Source of the DNA: Streptomyces sp. NRRL F-5126
Lineage (GTDB): Bacteria; Actinomycetota; Actinomycetes; Streptomycetales; Streptomycetaceae
Direction of reading: 5' to 3'
NCBI RefSeq assembly: GCF_000721265.1
Contig: NZ_JOFZ01000005.1
Location: 1 to 64,000, forward strand
DNA length: 64,000 nucleotides
The notes under the pieces were generated by a model. It had not been told where the DNA came from, ran no database searches, and worked only from the letters and a program-made list of their open reading frames with translations. Positions 61,018 through 64,000 of the stretch are shown here, in pieces. Every line of letters begins with the position of its first letter. The stretch's first letter is position 1. The translations under genes were made by a program, and so were the position numbers.

Positions 61018-61320
61018 ATGACTACCCGCACCGCAGCACCCGCCGTCCTCGCGGCTGCCTTGCTCCTGGCCGCCTGCGGCTCCGAAGACCAGAAGCAGGT
61101 CAACGACATCAGCCCCGCCAAGGTCGCCCGCGAAACCGTCGAGAAGACCTGGAAGTCCTCGACCGCTACCGAACAGGAACGCTGGTGCCGTCGGTACTTC
61201 ACCGACAGTCCCAATGTCTACGACGCCGTGCTATACGGCCAGGACCCGCAGGCCAACGGCTACAACGCGGTTCTCGCCGACACCTGGACTCCCTACCTCG
61301 AAACACACTGCACCCCGTAA
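61018..61320 (+). CDS. Small predicted lipoprotein behind the recombinase cassette
   Basis: A 100-residue protein with a lipoprotein signal: VLAAALLLAAC, lipobox Cys at residue 20. The mature part is about 80 residues with two Cys (WCRRYF and THC), plus VARETVEKTWKSS and NGYNAVLADTWTPYLE. No family recognised. AAGGGA lies 9-14 nt upstream of the ATG. It is 52 bp after the zinc-ribbon gene and may be cargo of the same element. Confidence 0.7.
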   Translation: MTTRTAAPAVLAAALLLAACGSEDQKQVNDISPAKVARETVEKTWKSSTATEQERWCRRYFTDSPNVYDAVLYGQDPQANGYNAVLADTWTPYLETHCTP

Positions 61321-61344
61321 TCCCAGACAGGATTCGGGGCCGAG

Positions 61345-61368
61345 TCGGAGGAATACTGCATCCTCCGA
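61345..61368. repeat. 8-bp inverted repeat after the lipoprotein gene
   Basis: TCGGAGGA / TCCTCCGA with an 8-nt loop ATACTGCA. It could be part of an element end or a weak terminator. Confidence 0.4.
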
Positions 61369-61414
61369 ATAAGTGCACTGCCCCAGTACGCGCGAATGAC
61401 CCCCTGACAGGGGT

Positions 61415-61456
61415 GTGGCCCCCGGAGCGGTTTCGCTCCGGGGGCCACGGCTTTTT
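61415..61456 (+). terminator. Terminator before the convergent GH31 gene
   Basis: GTGGCCCCCGGAGCG (61415-61429) pairs with CGCTCCGGGGGCCAC (61434-61448) around GTTT, followed by GG and CTTTTT. It is a clear intrinsic terminator for plus-strand transcription. A smaller hairpin ACCCC / GGGGT precedes it at 61399-61414. Confidence 0.88.
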
Positions 61457-61484
61457 CAGGAGGCTGCCTCAGTGGTGCGGCGGC

Positions 61485-64000
61485 TCAGTGGTACCTGACC
61501 TCCAGCGGACGGTGCACCGACTGCGCCGGTGCGTCGACGGTCAGGGTCCTCGAACCCGCGTCGAAGGACCAGTGGGAGGCGGAGACCCTCCGGCCGTTGA
61601 CGAAGACCTGCTTCGGCGCGTGCGCGTTCACGAAGGAGACCGTCCACGCGCGGTGGGAGACCTGGCCCTTGAACGAGCGTGACGCCCGGGCGATCGTGAC
61701 CGTGTGGTTCGCTCCGCGCTCGGCGTAGCGGATCGCCGTCGTGGCGCTCTGCCTGCTGTCGGCCGTGGTGCCGTTGTCCTCGTAGAGGCTCGTGGAGCCC
61801 GACGCGCCCTGCGCCACCGTGACTGTCGCCCTGGTGAGCGGGTTCTGGACGTCATTGGCGACGTGGCCGGTGCGCGTCGTCATGATGCCGCCCGACTTGA
61901 TGAAGACGGGCATCGAGTCCAGGCCGGTGGTGATCTTCTGCGTGGTGCCTCCCGCGTACGTCTTGCCGGTGAAGTAGTCGGTCCACGAGGAGCCGGCCGG
62001 GAACCAGACGGACGTCGTGGCGGAGTCGCCGGGCGTGGTCACCGGGGCGACCAGCACGTCGGGGCCGTAGAAGTACTCGCTGCCCGCCGTCGCGTACGCG
62101 TCCTGGCTCTCCGGGTACTGCACGTAGGTCGGCCGCACGACGGGGGTACCGGTGCGGTTGGCCTGCTCGGAGAGGCTGTACGTGTACGGGACGAGGTCTT
62201 CGCGCAGGTTGAGGAACTTCTCGGCCGACTTGTCGGCGGCCGGGCCGTACTGCCAGGGCAGCCGGTCGGCGTGGTTGCCGTGCAGGCGGTCCACCGGCTG
62301 GAAGGTGCCCAGCTGCACCCAGCGCGCGTACAGGTCGTCGGGCAGCTTGGTGGTGCCGGGTTCGGCGCCCTTGGCCTGTGTGCCGTCGTTGTTGAACCCG
62401 CCGATGTCGTGCGACACGTTGGACAGTCCGGTCGACGCCGACTCGCCCGGCGTGTAGCCGACCTCGAACTTGAGGGTGGCCCAGCTGGACGTGGAGTCGC
62501 CGGTGAAGTGCGCGGTGGTGCGCTTGTCGGCCCAGGGGCCCGTCGGCAGGCCGTGCGGGTTGTAGTTGCCCTGCGGCAGCGCGCCGAACGCCCGGGAGAG
62601 CGCGAAGGAGCGCTCGCCGTTCTTCGCCGAGTCGTCGGCGTACTGCTGGTTGATCCACGCGTCCGGCGTGACACCGCCGAGGGACGAGACGGACGCGTCG
62701 CAGCACCAGTCCAGCCACCAGACGTCCACGCCGGCCTCGTCCAGGGGCTCGTGCAGGTCGAAGTACGCCTTGAGCTGGTCGGGGTCGCCCCAGTCGAAGG
62801 TGTAGGTGTTGTTCCCGCTGTCCTTCAGCTTCCCCTTGGCCGTGGCCTGCGCCTGGGCGAACCTGGGGTCGTCACCGGAGATGCTCGGGTGGATGTTGAG
62901 CGAGTTGTGCAGGCCCTGGGCGGCCGACCAGTCGAAGAACGCCTTGGGGTCGGGGAACTTCTTCGGGTCCATCTCCCAGCCGTCCCAGGTGCTCGGCGAC
63001 TTGAAGTCCGTGTCGGTCACCAGGACGTCGAGCGGGACGCCGTCCTTGCGGAACTTGGGCACGATGGTGTTCTCGTAGTCCGCGGCGCTGCGGTCGTAGT
63101 ACTCGGAGTACCAGACGCCGTAGGCCCAGCGCGGCAGCAGTGCTGAGGGTCCCGTCAGGGTGGCGAGGTCGGACAGGCCCTGCCGGTAGTCGTGTCCGTA
63201 GCCGAACACGTACCCGTCCTGGTAGCCCTTGCCCCCGTGGTCGCCCCGCTGCCTGACCTTCTGCGTGGCGTTGTCGAAGATCGCGGAGGGGGTGTCGTCG
63301 AGCAGCGTCCAGCCGTCCTGGTAGAGCAGGCCGGGCGTCGTGGGCGCCTCGCCGTTGACGCCGTCGAGGCTGCGGCGGTACCCGCCGAGCGGCGCGTGCG
63401 GGGACAGCAGCGGCGAGGTGCGTGAGGTGACCGCCGCGGTGTCGAGGTTGACGCGGCAGCCGTCGTCCTCGGGGCAGCCGACGGTCACGTCGTTGGCCCC
63501 CGCGGTCAGGTGCACCGGGACGGTGGCCGTGCGCCAGGCGTCCCAGTCGCTCGTTGCGGCGAGCGAGGCCTTGACCGGGTCCGCCGCACCCACCTTGACG
63601 GAGATGTCACGGGCGGCGCCGCTCGCGTCGCCGTTGGAGTAACGCAGCTGGAGGGAGTAGTCGCCGGCCCTGGGCACGTCGACGACGTGCAGGGTGTCCC
63701 GCGCGTCCGAGGATTCGAGCCCGGCCACGAAGCCGCGGCCCGAGTAGCCGTTGTGGTCGGACTTGAGTGCGGCGGAGCCGCCGAGGCCCGCGGTCTCGGC
63801 CTCGCAGAGTGTGCCGAAGGAGCAGTCCTCGGCCTTCGGCGCCGCGGGGTCCGGGTAGGGTGCCCCTGGGGCGAGGATGGCAACGTTGTCAAGATTGACG
63901 TTGCCGGAGTCTGCCGCAGTGCGGGCGAAGGTGACGGTGTGGGTGCCGGCCGACAGGTCCAGCGTGACCGACGCGGTGGACCAGGTGTCCCAGCTCGCGG
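61485..64000 (-). CDS. GH31 family glycoside hydrolase with CBM6/35-like modules (partial, 5' end outside)
   Basis: The reading frame is open from 61485 to the window edge, at least 838 residues, and starts beyond it. An N-terminal part has two beta-sandwich modules resembling CBM6/35 (AKSDHN-like LKSDHNGYSGRGFVAGLESS, DYSLQLRYSNGDASG). The GH31 barrel begins near 63140 (RWAYGVWYSEYY), with the catalytic Asp in WWLDWC and the acid/base Asp in HFTGDS, then a C-terminal beta domain (VKSGGI-type PVFIKSGGIM). It hydrolyses or transfers alpha-glycosyl units; substrate unknown. Protein ends LEVRYH. A GTG at 63728 is internal, not the start. Confidence 0.88.
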   Translation of the reverse strand, partial: ASWDTWSTASVTLDLSAGTHTVTFARTAADSGNVNLDNVAILAPGAPYPDPAAPKAEDCSFGTLCEAETAGLGGSAALKSDHNGYSGRGFVAGLESSDARDTLHVVDVPRAGDYSLQLRYSNGDASGAARDISVKVGAADPVKASLAATSDWDAWRTATVPVHLTAGANDVTVGCPEDDGCRVNLDTAAVTSRTSPLLSPHAPLGGYRRSLDGVNGEAPTTPGLLYQDGWTLLDDTPSAIFDNATQKVRQRGDHGGKGYQDGYVFGYGHDYRQGLSDLATLTGPSALLPRWAYGVWYSEYYDRSAADYENTIVPKFRKDGVPLDVLVTDTDFKSPSTWDGWEMDPKKFPDPKAFFDWSAAQGLHNSLNIHPSISGDDPRFAQAQATAKGKLKDSGNNTYTFDWGDPDQLKAYFDLHEPLDEAGVDVWWLDWCCDASVSSLGGVTPDAWINQQYADDSAKNGERSFALSRAFGALPQGNYNPHGLPTGPWADKRTTAHFTGDSTSSWATLKFEVGYTPGESASTGLSNVSHDIGGFNNDGTQAKGAEPGTTKLPDDLYARWVQLGTFQPVDRLHGNHADRLPWQYGPAADKSAEKFLNLREDLVPYTYSLSEQANRTGTPVVRPTYVQYPESQDAYATAGSEYFYGPDVLVAPVTTPGDSATTSVWFPAGSSWTDYFTGKTYAGGTTQKITTGLDSMPVFIKSGGIMTTRTGHVANDVQNPLTRATVTVAQGASGSTSLYEDNGTTADSRQSATTAIRYAERGANHTVTIARASRSFKGQVSHRAWTVSFVNAHAPKQVFVNGRRVSASHWSFDAGSRTLTVDAPAQSVHRPLEVRYH

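Noticed and set aside
57035..61361. A 7-bp direct repeat ACTGCAT at 57035-57041 and 61355-61361, possibly a target duplication around the cassette and lipoprotein
   Set aside because: Between two flanks of about 150 bp each, one or more shared 7-mers are expected by chance. Both copies lie beside small hairpins, so an empty-site comparison could still revive it.

Overview
The window is chromosomal DNA from a Streptomyces species or a very close relative. The base composition is very GC-rich, many genes start with GTG or have leaderless-type promoters, and the contents are typical streptomycete: OsaABC osmoregulation, ClgR, DpsB, the NrdR/NrdJ ribonucleotide reductase and a second Rel/Spo homologue. 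From memory, the gene order from osaC to nrdJ follows S. coelicolor SCO5747-SCO5805 closely. I could not run any alignment, so the synteny is recognition, not computation.

Layout. 1-88: tail of a 5S rRNA and its terminator. 102-1515: a divergent NAD(P)-binding protein / HxlR regulator pair. 1523-10958: the osmotic stress module osaC (SigB modulator, minus strand), osaA (12-HAMP hybrid kinase) and osaB (response regulator). 11086-18967: ftsK, a RodZ-like protein, then rimO-pgsA-cinA overlapping by 4 nt each, clgR and dpsB. 18984-27897: DNA repair, with lhr-nei, a DUF3046 gene, recA and recX. 27941-30744: sulfur metabolism (rhodanese, cysteine dioxygenase, an upstream cysteine-containing leader peptide) and an FAD monooxygenase. 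30968-42253: an orphan amino-acid ABC ATPase, miaB, a decayed dioxygenase-like gene, a small antitoxin-family protein, miaA, dapF, an Rsh protein, an M1 peptidase and hflX. 42600-49987: a secreted serine protease and a four-gene NRPS-independent siderophore locus. 50026-56987: dinG-type helicase, lexA, nrdR-nrdJ. 57164-61320: a compact recombinase cassette (intact tyrosine recombinase, small HTH protein, a nine-zinc-ribbon protein with a degenerate recombinase-like C-terminus) followed by a small lipoprotein. 61485-64000: a partial secreted GH31 enzyme.

How the genes connect. The DNA-damage genes share visible control elements: a PafBC-type RecA-NDp promoter (TTGTCAGTG-N8-TAnnnT or close) lies before recA, before lhr-nei and before the dinG-type gene, while SOS-box-like sites lie before lexA and between recA and an aldo/keto reductase. 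Two NrdR boxes about 31 bp apart precede nrdR-nrdJ. A SigB-type promoter precedes osaC. A 28-codon ORF with a Cys-Val-Cys triplet, reading from its own leaderless-type promoter, precedes the cysteine dioxygenase/rhodanese pair and looks like a cysteine-sensing attenuator.

The strongest candidate for something little described is the recombinase cassette at 57164-60965. Its three genes overlap by 4 nt at each junction, its third product carries nine evenly spaced CxxC-CxxC zinc ribbons fused to a recombinase-like domain without the catalytic tyrosine, and a 17-bp near-palindrome occurs twice just upstream.
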